Positions 11,500 to 23,421 of a stretch of 64,000 nt of DNA are shown here, in pieces. The translations under genes and the position numbers were made by a program. A model generated the notes under the pieces. The model did not search any database and was not told the origin of the DNA. It was given only the letters and a program-made list of their open reading frames with translations. Source of the stretch: Grifola frondosa (Eukaryota; Basidiomycota; Agaricomycetes; Polyporales; Grifolaceae); NCBI GenBank assembly GCA_001683735.1, contig LUGG01000007.1, forward strand, positions 186,001 to 250,000, read 5' to 3'. Numbering within the stretch: position 1 is the first letter of the stretch; each line of letters starts with the position of its first letter.

Positions 11500-14400
11500 A
11501 GACGTCACTCGCATGTGGCTCATGACCGCGAGTCAACGTAAGTCTCCCTCCATTTCAGCCATCAATCGTGGGCGAGAATACATGACACAAATTGTATGTC
11601 CTTTGGAAGCGCCGAATACAGCACGATCGTTATATCGCTACGAGCTGGCGCAATTGAAATAGGTCGTTGTATCCAGGACAATCACATAACAATGATGGAG
11701 GCTGAAAATGAGTAAGTTCCCCTCCACCCCAAATTTATATATAAGCCGGATGCCACTGATTGGAATGACGCCTGTCTTTTCACTATATGCAGGCATGCAG
11801 GTGCTCTATACGACCGTGGTACTCCTGACTGCACAAGTCCATATTCTCGCGTGCAGGGCCCAAGTGTAACACAGCATGTGATGCCCATATGACCGTTCCC
11901 CGCCGCAATCCATATCATGCCCGCTCATCTTCGGATCTCTCTGGTTTCCATTACTAGTTGGATACCTATGGATGGGCACAACGCATTTCGATGTTCAGTT
12001 GCACCCTCCAGGTCAGCGACCGCATGAAAGTTCGCTCTCCACGTATGGCCCAGATAGCTCGGTTCCCCAAACGATATGCACACGCACGGGGCATCACTAG
12101 TTTCGCCCCGACTACCCCAGCGTCCGGATACTCCTGCTCTTACATAGTGATCCTGGCCTCGGCGAGCGTTGAAGGATGAAAGATTGCTCTCTATCGTCGT
12201 TGTGATGCTGCGCTCAAGCTGAATTGCCGAGTCGGCCTCCCAAGCCGTTCAACTGACAACGCTACCACGTCGCCATTAGCATATCGTAGGCGCATTTGGG
12301 CCACCTTGAGTTCCGTCACAACTCGTCTGTAGGGCACATGCATGTATGCCTCGACGACGATGCACAATGCAGGGCAATCTGGCGGACACTCATGCGACGT
12401 TGGCGATGGGAACAGAATTCGGATGATATTTCGATTTCTCTTCTAGCAATGTAGAATGTATAGTGTCCGGGTCCTGAATAATACATATTGATTGATCGAC
12501 TGGAAGGACAAAATGATGAGAAGCACAATTTATTCGCGAGCACGCGTGGTACATACGAAGCTGAGCTGGGAAGCAGAGACAATATACGAGTCCGGGCAAC
12601 CTTCAGAAGTGAATGTAGCTAATACACAGTGAACATCTTCGCGTAGCGAGCCGGATAGGGCGTTTCAACATAACTGCAATCATAGCAATAACGAGTATTT
12701 GTGGACACTGGATCGGATACGGGCCTCATCCACGCAGCACGGAGTTCTAGGGTAAACCCTCGAAGGATTCGACGGCGTTGCATGGCCTCTATGAGCTTCA
12801 CCTGTGCCGTGGACAAGAACGAGATCAGTCATGGGGCTGGCTAGCATGCGAGCTTCACCCGGGCGGCGAGGAGTTTTAGGATGACCCAATGAAGAAGTGG
12901 ACAGCAACGCGCAAGACGTCATAGTTCAGGATCCCCGCTAGGAACGCAAACAGCATGGTGAGAATGGAGAATCCGTATGATCAAGCAAATTACCCCCACC
13001 CTAAACGTGTATGCCACACACAGCCCGTATGAGCTTCGACTCTTTGGTACAGAACAGCGTGGTCTGAGAGTAACATCTCAATGCGGGTAAAGTCTCTTCT
13101 TCAACGAGTAACTATTCTGCGGATAGCTCCAACGTTAGCGTAGATATGATATCGTTATAGAATATGGCATAGCAATTGCCTATACGCACTCTTCAGGTGC
13201 TAGAGCATAGCGACACAGGTACAGCGGGAGATTGCCACATTAGATTACATCGCGGGAGACCAGAGACGTCGGACGATTCGAACCCAGATGGGAAAAGACG
13301 AGGATATAACATGTGAGGCAGCGGAAGATGCATTGGCGACGATTTTCGGGCAGAGACGATATAACACGATCGATCAAGTTGATAGCAGATGGTGATGAAG
13401 ACCAACCCAGAGTGAGATAGAGAACCAGAGAGCTAGGCGTACACGAGATTCGAAAGTTCTTGACTAGCTGACATTGGACCCGCCGCTCGCTGGTTTGTGT
13501 GCAGGTCATTCTTGCATTGAAGCGAGGCACCTCTTCTACCAGGGTTCGGAGATGACCCAGCGCGAGCGATCATGTGGATATCTGGCGAGAGAGGCTGAGC
13601 GAGATCAAGAGATTGCCACTCGGGTGGTTCAGGAGAGATTCAGTAGAATAGCAGGTAGTCAGCGTCGTGATATAAGAGCGGAGAAGGTCGAAACGAGAGC
13701 CAGATGCGGATTGAATAGCAGAGATGCGACGATCCTCGTGCATGGGAATCGACCGGCAGTAGAAAGGTGCTCGAGCGACGGACTCTTCATGGTGCAGACG
13801 TGAAAGTCCGACACGTACCACTCCGAGCTCGAAGCATTTTGCGAGAGTACGTGACGAGATGTGGAGTATGTGAACGGATCTGACACGGGAGATCAGAGAA
13901 TTTATGGGCTGGGGTCAGACACGGGCTTCACATCGACAGCAGGGCGTTCTGGTGTAGCCGGGCGGAGAATCAACAGCGACGTGCAAGCCATCGCAAATTA
14001 GGTCCCCGCCTTCAGACACAAAACGATGATGAGCATGACATATGTGTATAATCAAGCATACGAACCCACATTGGTGATTTAGAGACCTTCAGAGCGCAGA
14101 TAATGAACGCCAAACATAGCCGGTATGAGCTTCGCCTCCGGTGTCGAACGGTGTTGTCTGCGACCAGTATCTCGATACGGCTTCTTTGTCGCGGATATTA
14201 CGATGTGAGAGGACTAAGTACAAAAAGAATGAGGTATACGAGAGAGTCCTGTGTACGGACTCAATGTTAGCGTAGACATGATGACATCATGCAATGTGAC
14301 ACGTACGAATTGCCAACGTGCACTCTCCACGCGCTAGGGAATAGGGATACAAATACAGCGGTAGATTTCCGCATTACATCGCCTGAGAACACAGTTATCG

Positions 14401-15090
14401 GACAGCGAGAACACAGCATACGACGTCGCGGAGAGGTGAGGAAGTGAGATACAGCGATCGAGCAGTCGAAAGAGATTCATATTGAGATCAATAAAGCGAG
14501 ATGAAGAGCAAGGAAGGATACGAGTGGTAGAGAGGCATGATGGAGAGTCAAACAATGCGGAAGCCTTCGGGCCACGCTTCCCAGTGCATGGAAGTCAGGA
14601 GCAAGGGGGCCTTCTGCGATGTCTGCGAGATCAGGAGAGCGGCGGTATTGCATAGGATGGATAAAAGAACACGAGAAGTGAGGGAACGGCGAAGATGCGG
14701 CGGTGCTCTAGTCGCGATCATCGACATGCTACGGGCGAGACATTTCGGCCATGGCGTTTGGCTGGAATACATGGCCAGACGAGGATAATTGTGAAATGAA
14801 GCAATGGCAGAGAGAATATAGAGATAAACGAGCCTAATCCCTCTGCGTTGAAGTGATTATTGGGTCATCGTGAGGGATCTCTGCCACCAATTTTTGGGAT
14901 GAGGGTATATTCGGATAGGCTGGAAAGCCATGCATTCAAAGTTGTGAAAATATGGAGATGCTGCAGCCAACGAGATATGAGAACGGTGTGCATGGCAGAT
15001 AGCATATCGTGCGGAAGCGGTGGTCCGGAGTGCCTAGATTCCTGCAATGCGGCCATGAGGTTTCTCTGAACGACGATTAGATCAGTGTGC
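11500..15090. repeat. Array unit 2: P segment (11.5-12.3 kb) and R segment (12.3-15.09 kb)
   Basis: This is the same module as unit 1, lying between F-box A and F-box B. The stretch 11,665-13,300 is almost identical to 23,784-25,430, with only a few small differences, for example near 12,670. Sequence outside that tract is clearly diverged. R holds two internal copies of the 'gattgcc(a/g)cattac' block (about 13,230 and 14,370). No gene is claimed. Confidence 0.8.
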
Positions 15091-16478
15091 CTAAAGTTGC
15101 AATTCAGAAACCTCACATTCTGAAAAGAAAACGCTCCGACGGATATCTATGGAGAGAATTCCACGTGCATGAAGGCGAGGTAAACCGTACTGTCGAATGT
15201 CGCGCACCACGCGATCACGCAGCAAATCCAGATCACGTCCCGTCTTGCTTCCTTCAGACTCTGGGAGCATGAAGGCGAGGACGAATTTGACCTGTTCGAG
15301 ATCTCCAAAGTTCTCTCGGCACAGGTCCGCATCCAAGGCCGCCATACCATTCTGTCTCTCCGGGTCTTCCTCATAGGACCCACATTCATTACGCCGGATT
15401 TCAAGGCGACGTAGGCGCGAAGCTACCTGTGACACGATGCGAGCAACTGTCATCCAGTCAATGCTTTTGTAACGGGTAGCACGCAGGAGAAGAAATTGAA
15501 GGTTGGTGTTATGCGCCAAAGTTGGGACCTCCGCTGATGAAGTACCTCAGCAAAGTCTCTATCATAAATGTGGAGGGTGCTCACCAAAGGATTTGAAGCA
15601 GAATGTGTCCAGATGTATCAGAGATCCCCAAGAGAGGATAGCAGTTGCTGGACACCGTTAGAGTCTGCATCAGGTTCATCCAATGAATGAATATGAAGAT
15701 GAGTGATGGACGTGGAAGACCTGGATCGACATAGCCAGGCACACAGAGCGCTGTGATACATAAATTCGCCGGACAAATCGACAACCTTCAGTTGTGGCCC
15801 AGGGACCCGAGATCCCTCTGGCATGATGGCTTTGTCGCGGTATATAGCGCCGATGTGGAGTTCATCCAAGTGAGGGAATGCAGAGATGAGCATCGTAAGA
15901 TCGCGTAACCTGTTAAATGCACATTGGCGCAGGATGAGGCTTTGAACAGAGGTGAATCCATGAAGCACAGCATAGAACGAGGGATGAGGCATAAAACCAT
16001 CAGGTAAGTCGAATGTGATAGTTTTAAGCTGCGTCAAATAGCCAGAGATGTGATGGGGTATGGCATGTATGAATGGCCACGATTGGTGCACGTCCCGCAC
16101 TTCCAAATGGTGTACTAAATGCAGATACTCCTTCCGATTAGGATCGTGGAGCACATGGCGTACGAACGATTGGAATTGAGAGTGTGAGTCGAGAGCAATC
16201 GAGTGCAACATATTATGCTGACTCGCAGGACGCCAGGCGCGGCATGTGAGGGCGCAACAGCACAGAGTACGTGGATCATCCCAGAGGAGAGAAATGATGT
16301 GATCGATAATCTCTGGAGGAAGGACTGGAAGTGTCTCGGGGTTTGCAGGTTGAAGGTCATTAATATTATGCAGCTTGTAATCATCCGTAAGGAGGTCTGG
16401 GACGTGGCCTAGGTGGTTAAGGTGCATGGTGTGAGATAACGGTGAGTCGTAGCAGAGGTCGACAGAGTACGAGTCCAG
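15091..16478 (-). pseudogene. F-box/LRR-like protein, array copy B, nearly intact but frameshifted
   Basis: This is the best preserved member of the array. The F-box reads PETLPVLPPEIIDHIISLLW and continues unbroken through LCCCALTCRAWRPASQHN into leucine-rich strands down to about 15,640. A run of four G instead of the five in copies A and C then forces a stop at 15,618. The family intron (about 15,580-15,530) and final exon, with RRLEIRRNECGSYEEDPE and RLHARGILSID, are otherwise readable to 15,091. The family ATG is CTG here (16,476-16,478), as in copy A. The frame is open upstream into the Ngaro-like repeat A1, which supplies an in-frame ATG at 16,655. The upstream promoter-side segment has been separated from the gene by the retrotransposon. 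Confidence 0.75.
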
Positions 16479-16532
16479 CTTGGGACGGTGATCAGACTCG
16501 ACCCTATGTAAGCGCGAGGTGGAGCGCCCACA

Positions 16533-16686
16533 TTGAAGCTCTCGGTTTGAGTGAGGCACGAACGAAACCCTAGAGCAGGGTCTACGGACCAGCGAGGCGA
16601 GAGGCGCTCGAACTTCTTGCTTCGCGCCTCCATCCTCGCCTGCCAGCGCATTCAATAATCACTCATTCTAGAGTTCTTTGCTTTTA
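16533..16686 (+). repeat. Ngaro-like left terminal repeat A1
   Basis: This 154-bp block starts ttgaagctctcggtttgag and is repeated without visible difference at 22,039-22,192. On the minus strand it contains an ATG (16,655) in frame with F-box B. Confidence 0.9.
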
Positions 16687-16762
16687 AAATACTACAGACA
16701 GATAAACATATACCGGTCACTTCCCTTATAGAGATTAATTTTAACTGAACTTAGTGATTAGA

Positions 16763-18602
16763 ATGCCGAGGCTCGTTAACAACCCGAACCTCGAGGAGCT
16801 CCCCGACTTCGCGTCAGAAGACTTCGATGCCGTCAGAGCCCGCTGGGATAATCCAGGGGAAGCCGTACAGGCCCTCACGGACAGTTGGCAGCTCCAGCAC
16901 GCCAAAAGAGTACAGCAATGGGAACAGCAGATCCTAGAGGACCAACAAGCCGCCGAAGAAGTCGAGCGCCAGAGACTGGAAGACGAGGAGAGAGTCCGAG
17001 AGGAGGAGGCGGCAGTAGAGGCAGAGAAGAGAGAAGCGGAAAAGAAACGTCCCAAGGCCCCAGACTTTGACGCGACACTCCTCCGCCAGACCGGATCATT
17101 AGTCGCCCATCTCTTTTCGCCAGGAACAAGCTAGAGAGCTACGAGTACGCCGACCTGTATTACTTCACGCAGGAAGGGAGAGACGAGGCGACGGACGGTC
17201 ACCAAGCATCTGCAGAAGAAGCATTCGGATTGGCGAAGACCGAACACGGCCTCGCATTGCGGCCACTAGCAGCCTTCAGACCCTCGCGGAAAGTCATCCC
17301 TGACAGCCAACTCACCTGGCGCCAGATGACGATGGCGAAGACGTCCCTATTGAGCGAGATGGAAAAGGCGCAATGGCCAGAGCGTCACGTTGAAGCCCTC
17401 GTGTTGTTCTTCTACGGCATAGAGAACAGCGACTTACGGATGAAGCCATACGGCGAAGCAGCGTTGATCAAATACCAGGCTCGGGTTCGCAAAGAATGGC
17501 ACGATTCCATGAAGCACGGCCCCGGTTTCAACATAAGCATAATGAACAAGTCAATCTTGCGGAATGCGTTGACGAAGTGCTAGACGCCGCAAAGCTTGAT
17601 AGCATTAACAAGGTAAAGTGATCAGCTCCGAACGAGTACGAAAGACCTCTGACGGGTTCCCTTCTCTCCCAACCCCCCCCCTTTTTTGCGCCATCACCAC
17701 TTTGATGAAAATCGCATTCGTTGCGTTGCGTATTTCCCCGTGTTGCGTCTTCTTGCATTGCGTCCAATTGCGTACCATTGCGCTGCGTCCCATTGCGTTG
17801 CGTCCCATTGCATTGCGTCCCATTGCGTCACACCTCGTCGTGTCCTGCCACGTTGCGTTTCACCGGGCATCTCGCATCGCGCTCCACCGCGTCATGTCTC
17901 ATCGCGTCGCGGTTTTTCCCTTCCGATACATCGCGTTTGGTCAACGACATCACGTCGTGGCATACATTGTCGGGTCGCATCTCGTTGTGTCCGCCCATGA
18001 CAAACAAACCGGTCGGATCGCTTACCAAACCAAAACAAATGTCCACAAATGACAATGACCAAGCAGATGAATGAGGCAGCGACAAGTTTCTTCATGGAAC
18101 ACAAGGAGAGACATCCCCAGAGAGGTCGCGATTTCTCAGGCAAATCGCGCCGCAGGTCTGCGTCGCCCACACAGGACAAGCGAAGCAGAGGACCACAGAC
18201 GAGAGAACCCAGGTACCGGAAAGAAGACCACCGACACTCACCGCAGACAGACAAACCTCGGAGCGAGTCGCATCGGGTCGCGAGGGAGAGCACAAGTCCA
18301 ACGGGCAGTCTTTTCGCGACAGCGCACACCAGCCCAGCCAAGTGGTGTGCGCGATCTGCCTCGGCCGTCACCGCCATTCCGTCTCTTCTTGCACAGCAGC
18401 CACGACATGGGACGGAAAGCAATCCAGATGCCGGCGAAACACAGTGGGTCGGATCGTCAACCCCGGAGGCACAGTCATCTGTACGGATTGGCAGCGATCC
18501 TCCGGCTGCACGTCATCAAATTCCCAGCACAAACACGAGTGTTCCGGCTGCGGAGAGACGGACCACGGAGCTCACAGATGCCCTCTTGCGCAGAAGGTAT
18601 GA
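16763..18602 (+). pseudogene. gag-like ORF of the Ngaro-like element
   Basis: The nucleocapsid-type protein starts at the ATG at 16,763 (MPRLVNN) and includes a charged coiled-coil-like stretch (about 16,900-17,050, Glu/Arg-rich). A conserved core follows (KLESYEYADLYYFTQEG at about 17,125). It ends with two zinc-knuckle-like motifs, CAICLGRHRHSVSSC (about 18,345) and CSGCGETDHGAHRC (about 18,555), before the stop near 18,602. Single-base frame switches are needed at about 17,080, 17,545 and between 18,050 and 18,340. A large intron begins at 17,613 (gtaaag) and holds a low-complexity TTGCGT-rich stretch; its acceptor is near 18,050. Gag packages the element RNA. The family call rests on the core plus zinc knuckles. 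Confidence 0.7.
17690..17990. repeat. Low-complexity TTGCGT-rich repeat inside the gag intron
   Basis: Imperfect iterations of cattgcgt and cgtcc run through this stretch, densest at 17,750-17,830 (cgtcccattgcgttg repeated). It lies within the presumed gag intron, so it does not need to keep frame. Confidence 0.75.
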
Positions 18603-20561
18603 GGGGTTTACCCCTTTTCGCGCAGACGCTTGGGAGGCCTACCTCGTCAAATCCGGACTCATCGAAAGATATCCCGAACTCCCATCAAGTATCCGTTACG
18701 GTTTCTACATTGGCATACCTCAGATATTTACCACTAATTCCCCTGCAAATAGTCCCTCAGTACAAGTACATAGTGAGGAGTTCAATCGGATCATCACCCA
18801 CGAACTCAAACAGAAGAGGTATCTCGGGCCGTTCTCGCGTAGCGAAGTCGAGAGCCTCATCGGGCCTTTCCAGTCGTCGCCGCTGTCCCTCATTCCGAAG
18901 ACCACACCCGGCGCGCTCAGACTCATACAGGATTATTCTTACCCAAGGGCCCCAACAGCTAGTTACAAGTCTATTAATTTCGCAATTGACTCCAGCGACT
19001 ACCCATGCACATGGGGTACATTTGCGACCATATGCCTCACGATTGCGAGGCTCCCGCCAGGCTCCCAAGCGGCAGTTCGGGATGTGGCGGAAGCATACAG
19101 AAACATCCCCCTCGACTCGTCACAATGGCCAGGGACAGTGGTCAGAATTTCAGAAGACGACAAGTTCGTCATCGACACGAACGCCAGCTTCGGAGCCAAG
19201 CCGAATTGTGGCATATACGGGAACGCGGATGATGCGGCATGCGACATCATGCGTTCGGAAGGAATCGGTCCACTCACAAAGTGGGTCGATGATCACACAC
19301 TTTTTCGTATATTGCGTGCATTTATTGAAGAATACAACAGGAGACGAGAAGAATGGCGATGCCGCATTGAAGCGGCAGGCGGTCGGCACCACGATGGAGG
19401 CAGAATTTGGTTCGGAGGCGACTCGCTGCCCGACGGCAGGACAGAAGAGTTCGACGAAGACATGTGTTTCCCAATCCGTGACCTATCGTCAAGAAGCCCA
19501 CGATCAGCAGAGGACAGCGCATATACATACAACCTACGCGACGTGGACGAAATCTCAGAAGAACTCGGAATACCATGGCAGAAGTCCAAGGACATCCCCT
19601 TCACCAACGAGTTCCCATATACAGGATTCCGGTGGAATATATCCGAGCAGACGGTGTCGATTCCACCAGAGAAGAAGTCGAAATACCTGGCCGCGATACA
19701 GGAGTGGCGGACATCGAGAACGCACACGTTGCGAGAAGTCCAAAAATTGTACGGCAAGCTCTTGCACACCACTCTCGTGGTTCGAGAGGGTCGTGCGTAC
19801 CTTACAAGCCTCGAGTCCATGCTCGGAATATTCGGCGACCGTCCTTTCATGCCACGTACCCCTCCCGTCACAACTCCGAGCGACATCAGATGGTGGACAG
19901 ATACACTCTCCCGCCCCTCCCTTTCTCGCCGCATCCCGCGCCCAGTGGAAGTATTCGACCCACGGACATACTCCAACGCAAGTTCAGAGTGCGGAATTGG
20001 CGTCTGCGTCGGTGACAGATGGAGAGCATGGAGGCTTCTGCCGGGCTGGAAAGGAGACGGGCGTGAGATTGGGTGGGCAGAGGCAGTCGGGTTCGAGTTC
20101 GCAATCAAGATCCTCCTTAAACTCGGCATCCCATACGATGACTTCAAAGTTTATGGCGACAATAAGGGAGTCGTCGAGGGCTGGTGGAATGGGCGGAGTC
20201 GAAATTCTCAAGTCAACGGAGTGTTCAGACGGGTCTTCAAAGCCCTCGGAGAGCGCACAGCGTTTTCCAGGTACGTTACGAGCGCTGCCAACCCTGCCGA
20301 CGGCCCGTCCAGAGGTGTATACCCCCAACTTCCTTACTCCTTCCGCCCATCCCAGTTCCTCCTGAAGTCAGTCAGTTCGTCGTCGACTTCGACGCCCCAC
20401 TCACCGCCACGGAGCAGCGCCTATGGGAAAAGGGCATACACCCCATACCGAAGACCAAGCCCCCACGAGACGAAGTCGACGTCCGCAAAGCGCTCGACAG
20501 CTTCGAACGCGACCATCGGAACGACCAGCTCTTCCAAGAAGATGTCATCGGGTGGGACTAG
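18590..20561 (+). pseudogene. Reverse transcriptase-RNase H of the Ngaro-like element
   Basis: RT copies element RNA into DNA and RNase H removes the RNA. RT motifs in order are FQSSPLSLIPK (about 18,870), RLIQDYSYP, RDVAEAYRNIPL (about 19,080) and the catalytic WVDDHTLFRI (about 19,285). RNase H follows from about 19,950 (GIGVCVGDRWRAWRLLPGWK, GWAEAVGFEFA, VYGDNKGVVEGWW) with the closing SAANPADGPSRG. The expected first RNase H Asp seems to be Asn (codon 19,975-19,977). The frame shifts by one base near 20,338 and then ends at 20,561, overlapping the YR ORF by 20 bases. No clear start codon is seen. The reading frame is also open upstream to 18,049, but that part belongs to gag in another frame. 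Confidence 0.85.
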
Positions 20562-21740
20562 AATAAGGTTCAACGCGCCGTTAGTCAGAGGAACAACGCA
20601 GAACGAAAACCGCCCCAAGCCTTACACTGCAGGGCTAATACCCACTCCCTCCATTCTTCGACCACATTGTCTAGCGCGGGACCGTCTACGGCTATGGAAA
20701 CCGGCGCAAAACCGTGACGCGGCGGGGTCGTCGTTATCAGAAGCAGACTTGCAGCGGATATTCGATGTACTCACGAGCGCATGGGCGATGTCAACTCTCG
20801 AGGCGTACGGTGCGGGATTATTACTTTTTCACATAGTCTGTGACCAAAAGCAAATCCCAGAGAACGAGCGATCGCCGGCCAGTGCGCCGCTCATTTCCTC
20901 ATTTATAGCAACGCTCGCCGGTTCGTATTCGGCCAAGACGCTCAACAGCTATGTCTACGGAGTGAAAGCTTGGCACATACTACACGGACTAGACTGGCGT
21001 GTCAACAAGGATGAAATTGAGGCATTACTCAAAGCTGCAGAAGCGCGGGCCCCTCCTTCTTCGAAACGGAAGAAGAGACCTCCCGTCACGACCAACATCC
21101 TCATCGCGTTAGAGCACAACTAGACCTAGCCGTTCCGTTGGACGCCACAGTATGGGCATGTATGACGACGGTGTTCTGGGGAGTAGCACGCCTAGGGGAG
21201 TTCACAGTACCCAGGCTGACAGCCTTTCACACAGCGGAGCACATTTCACGACGACGAGTTCGCACTACGACGGACCGCACAGGTCTAGAGCAGACAGTGT
21301 TCGCACTGCCGCGAACAAAGTCATCAGCAGAGGGCGAAGACGTTTACTGGGCAAAACAACTGGGCGGAGTCGACCCGGAAGAGGCACTCCGGAACCACTT
21401 TGCAGTCAACAACCCCTCGCCAGACAACCACCTCTTCGCATACAGGCATGCAAATGCCCAGCGCCCACTCACAAAGTTGGCATTCCTAGCGAGAGTGAAG
21501 AAAGCTGCGTCGGCCGCCAAAATCGACGCAATCCAAGGCCACAGCTTCAGGATCGGAGGTACTCTCGAGTACCTACTCAGAGGAGTGCCGTTTGACGTAG
21601 TCAAGACGATGGGCAGATGGGCTAGTGACGCATTCACTTTATACCTCAGAGAACATGCAGAAATAATGGCACCATACATACAAGCGTCGCCCGCCGTCAA
21701 CGACGCTTTCGCGAGACTCGCAATGCCTCCAGTGCGTTGA
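20542..21740 (+). pseudogene. Tyrosine recombinase (YR) of the Ngaro-like element, split by a frameshift
   Basis: The enzyme integrates the circular DNA by site-specific recombination through a 3'-phosphotyrosine. The start is the ATG at 20,542, overlapping the RT end. The N-terminal core-binding part (STLEAYGAGLLLF, SAKTLNSYVYGVKAWH) is followed by the catalytic part with all expected residues: Arg in FWGVARLGE (about 21,190), HSFR (about 21,542), Trp in MGRWAS and Tyr in LYLREH (about 21,650). One base is missing at about 21,108, so the original frame stops at 21,123 while the true continuation runs in the next frame. No slippery heptamer is obvious there, which argues against programmed frameshifting. 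Confidence 0.85.
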
Positions 21741-21820
21741 CGCCCAGGTAAGACATCCAACTCCTAAACCCATGGGTATCAACTGCGCAGATGCGTCGTT
21801 GAACGCCTAACCAGTGGGGA

Positions 21821-22037
21821 TCGATGCTCATGTTTTCTCCTCATAGGTTTGGAGTCAGGTCTTGATTCTCGAGGTTGGGAAGCCCGCAAGCCGGGCTTTC
21901 GCCCACATCGGCGTTTCACGCATCCGTACAAGTCACGCGTCGCGTGCCACGCAATAGAAGTATTAGTCCTGTCATATCAACCTTGATAATACACACTCCT
22001 TTCTTGTGAACCGCGCTGAAGCCAGCGAAGTCCATAG
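21821..22037 (+). repeat. Ngaro-like internal repeat B1
   Basis: This 217-bp block matches 23,422-23,638 with one difference seen (gaggttggg versus gaggtcggg). It contains the palindrome aagcccgcaagccgggctt (21,880-21,898), able to form a hairpin. It abuts A2 with a single A (22,038) between them, giving the circle-junction sequence. Confidence 0.9.
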
Positions 22038-22038
22038 A

Positions 22039-22192
22039 TTGAAGCTCTCGGTTTGAGTGAGGCACGAACGAAACCCTAGAGCAGGGTCTACGGACCAGCG
22101 AGGCGAGAGGCGCTCGAACTTCTTGCTTCGCGCCTCCATCCTCGCCTGCCAGCGCATTCAATAATCACTCATTCTAGAGTTCTTTGCTTTTA
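22039..22192 (+). repeat. Ngaro-like internal repeat A2
   Basis: This is a copy of A1, with the same length of 154 bp and no difference seen. Identity of A1 and A2 implies a recent insertion, since both derive from one template at retrotransposition. Confidence 0.9.
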
Positions 22193-23421
22193 CCAGCCCG
22201 CCCAGACCCGGCAAGAAACCATACAAATGAGGGCACTTCTACCCGAAGCCGATGATAGGAATACATCAGACGTTTTCGGTCAACATCACAGTCAGCCTGA
22301 CGTAAGACCCTCAGCAGTCTATTTAAACTAATTTTTTTTTTTCAGTGACAGGAGGCAGGATTGGTACTCTCCACCCTCCCGATACACGTTCTCCCCCAAC
22401 CCGCCAGATGCTGCCTCCCATGAGCGACGAACTACCACTCCATACCTTTCCCCCTCTCAGGATTCCCACTCCACATGCAATCGCTCCTCCCAACTCGCCA
22501 GTCAGTTGCACTTCCCCCTCGCCATCGCCCTCAGTCTCAGAGAGGCTCCGTGACCACGTCAATATCTACGCATATCGCCTGGCCGCCGGAAGACTGGGCG
22601 GAGCATCAGCCTGGATCCTCAGCACTGCCGACGCGAGTGTGGGAGTTGGGTCGGCATTACGTTTCACATCGAGAGAGCGGAGAAGCTTTGCATCGGTGAC
22701 CGCACAATCACCGAAGAGGCAGTGAAGCTAGGTCGGGAAGCGAAGGTCCTTGCCATAAGGACCCTGGAGCGCAATTACGTGGAGTTTTTGATTGGTTGTT
22801 ACACATCCCCCCTCGTTTCGCCTATCTTTACGTTCCTGTGGAGCAGGCAGTCATGGGTTGCCTAGCACGCCTCAGGTACACGCTCACATATCGTTGGCTC
22901 CTGGACACCATTCCCCACGACCCTACGCCGCCTTCCAGACTTCATAGGAAAGCACTTCCCATGGACAACCCAGGACGTCTAGTTGACGTCTCCCTCAGAG
23001 GAATATCCACCAAGGCGCTAGAGTGTGCAACGAGGGGAGCGGAAGGAGTCCTTAGCGACGAGAGCGAAGCAGATGAGTGGAGCACTTGAAGAGAAGTGCA
23101 GAGATGTAGAGCGATCACAAAAGATTACCATTCCCTCCCAAAATACTCTGTTTATACATTTCCACTCTCCAAAAATATATTGTCATGCGTCGGATGATAT
23201 ATCCCCCCCCATTCACGTTGCACGCGCTCACTGGCCGTGAACGCCGACAAGAGTATGCAGCTCCGTTTAAGCCGAACTCGGGCCGAGAGGCATCAAAGAC
23301 CGTCGCACACCTTGAGATAAGCAAGTGCTAGAGAACATTAGCATAAACAGGCATTGAGGAGGAACGGAAAGGAGTAAAATGAGGCCCATCCCTCCACACC
23401 CTTCTTAGGGCCCTCCCTCCC
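22193..23421 (+). other. Region between A2 and B2 with degenerate ORF of unknown function
   Basis: Most Ngaro elements described to my knowledge have A2 and B2 close together; here 1.2 kb separates them. The region has a proline/serine-rich frame (22,345-22,725, with SERLRDHVNIYAYRLAAGRL). About one base shift later, near 22,650, a helix-like stretch reads RTITEEAVKLGREAKVLAIR and ends near 22,850. A further open frame lies at 22,890-23,089. I do not recognise the protein. It could be an extra element gene or captured host sequence. The stretch 23,140-23,420 shows nothing. Confidence 0.5.

Noticed and set aside
19293..20147. A long minus-strand frame opposite the RT-RNase H
   Set aside because: Antisense to a region with clear RT and RNase H motifs; no independent evidence.
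18071..20365. A 764-codon open frame overlapping the RT
   Set aside because: It is Arg/Ser-rich with no motif and lies on top of the RT motifs in another frame.
18049..21123. A single 1024-codon protein
   Set aside because: The long open frame joins RT-RNase H and the start of YR only because of a one-base shift near 20,338. Gag's zinc knuckles and the real RT end lie in a different frame, and YR has its own ATG at 20,542.
21100..21125. Programmed frameshift in YR
   Set aside because: No slippery heptamer or obvious pseudoknot; other ORFs of the element also show random one-base losses.
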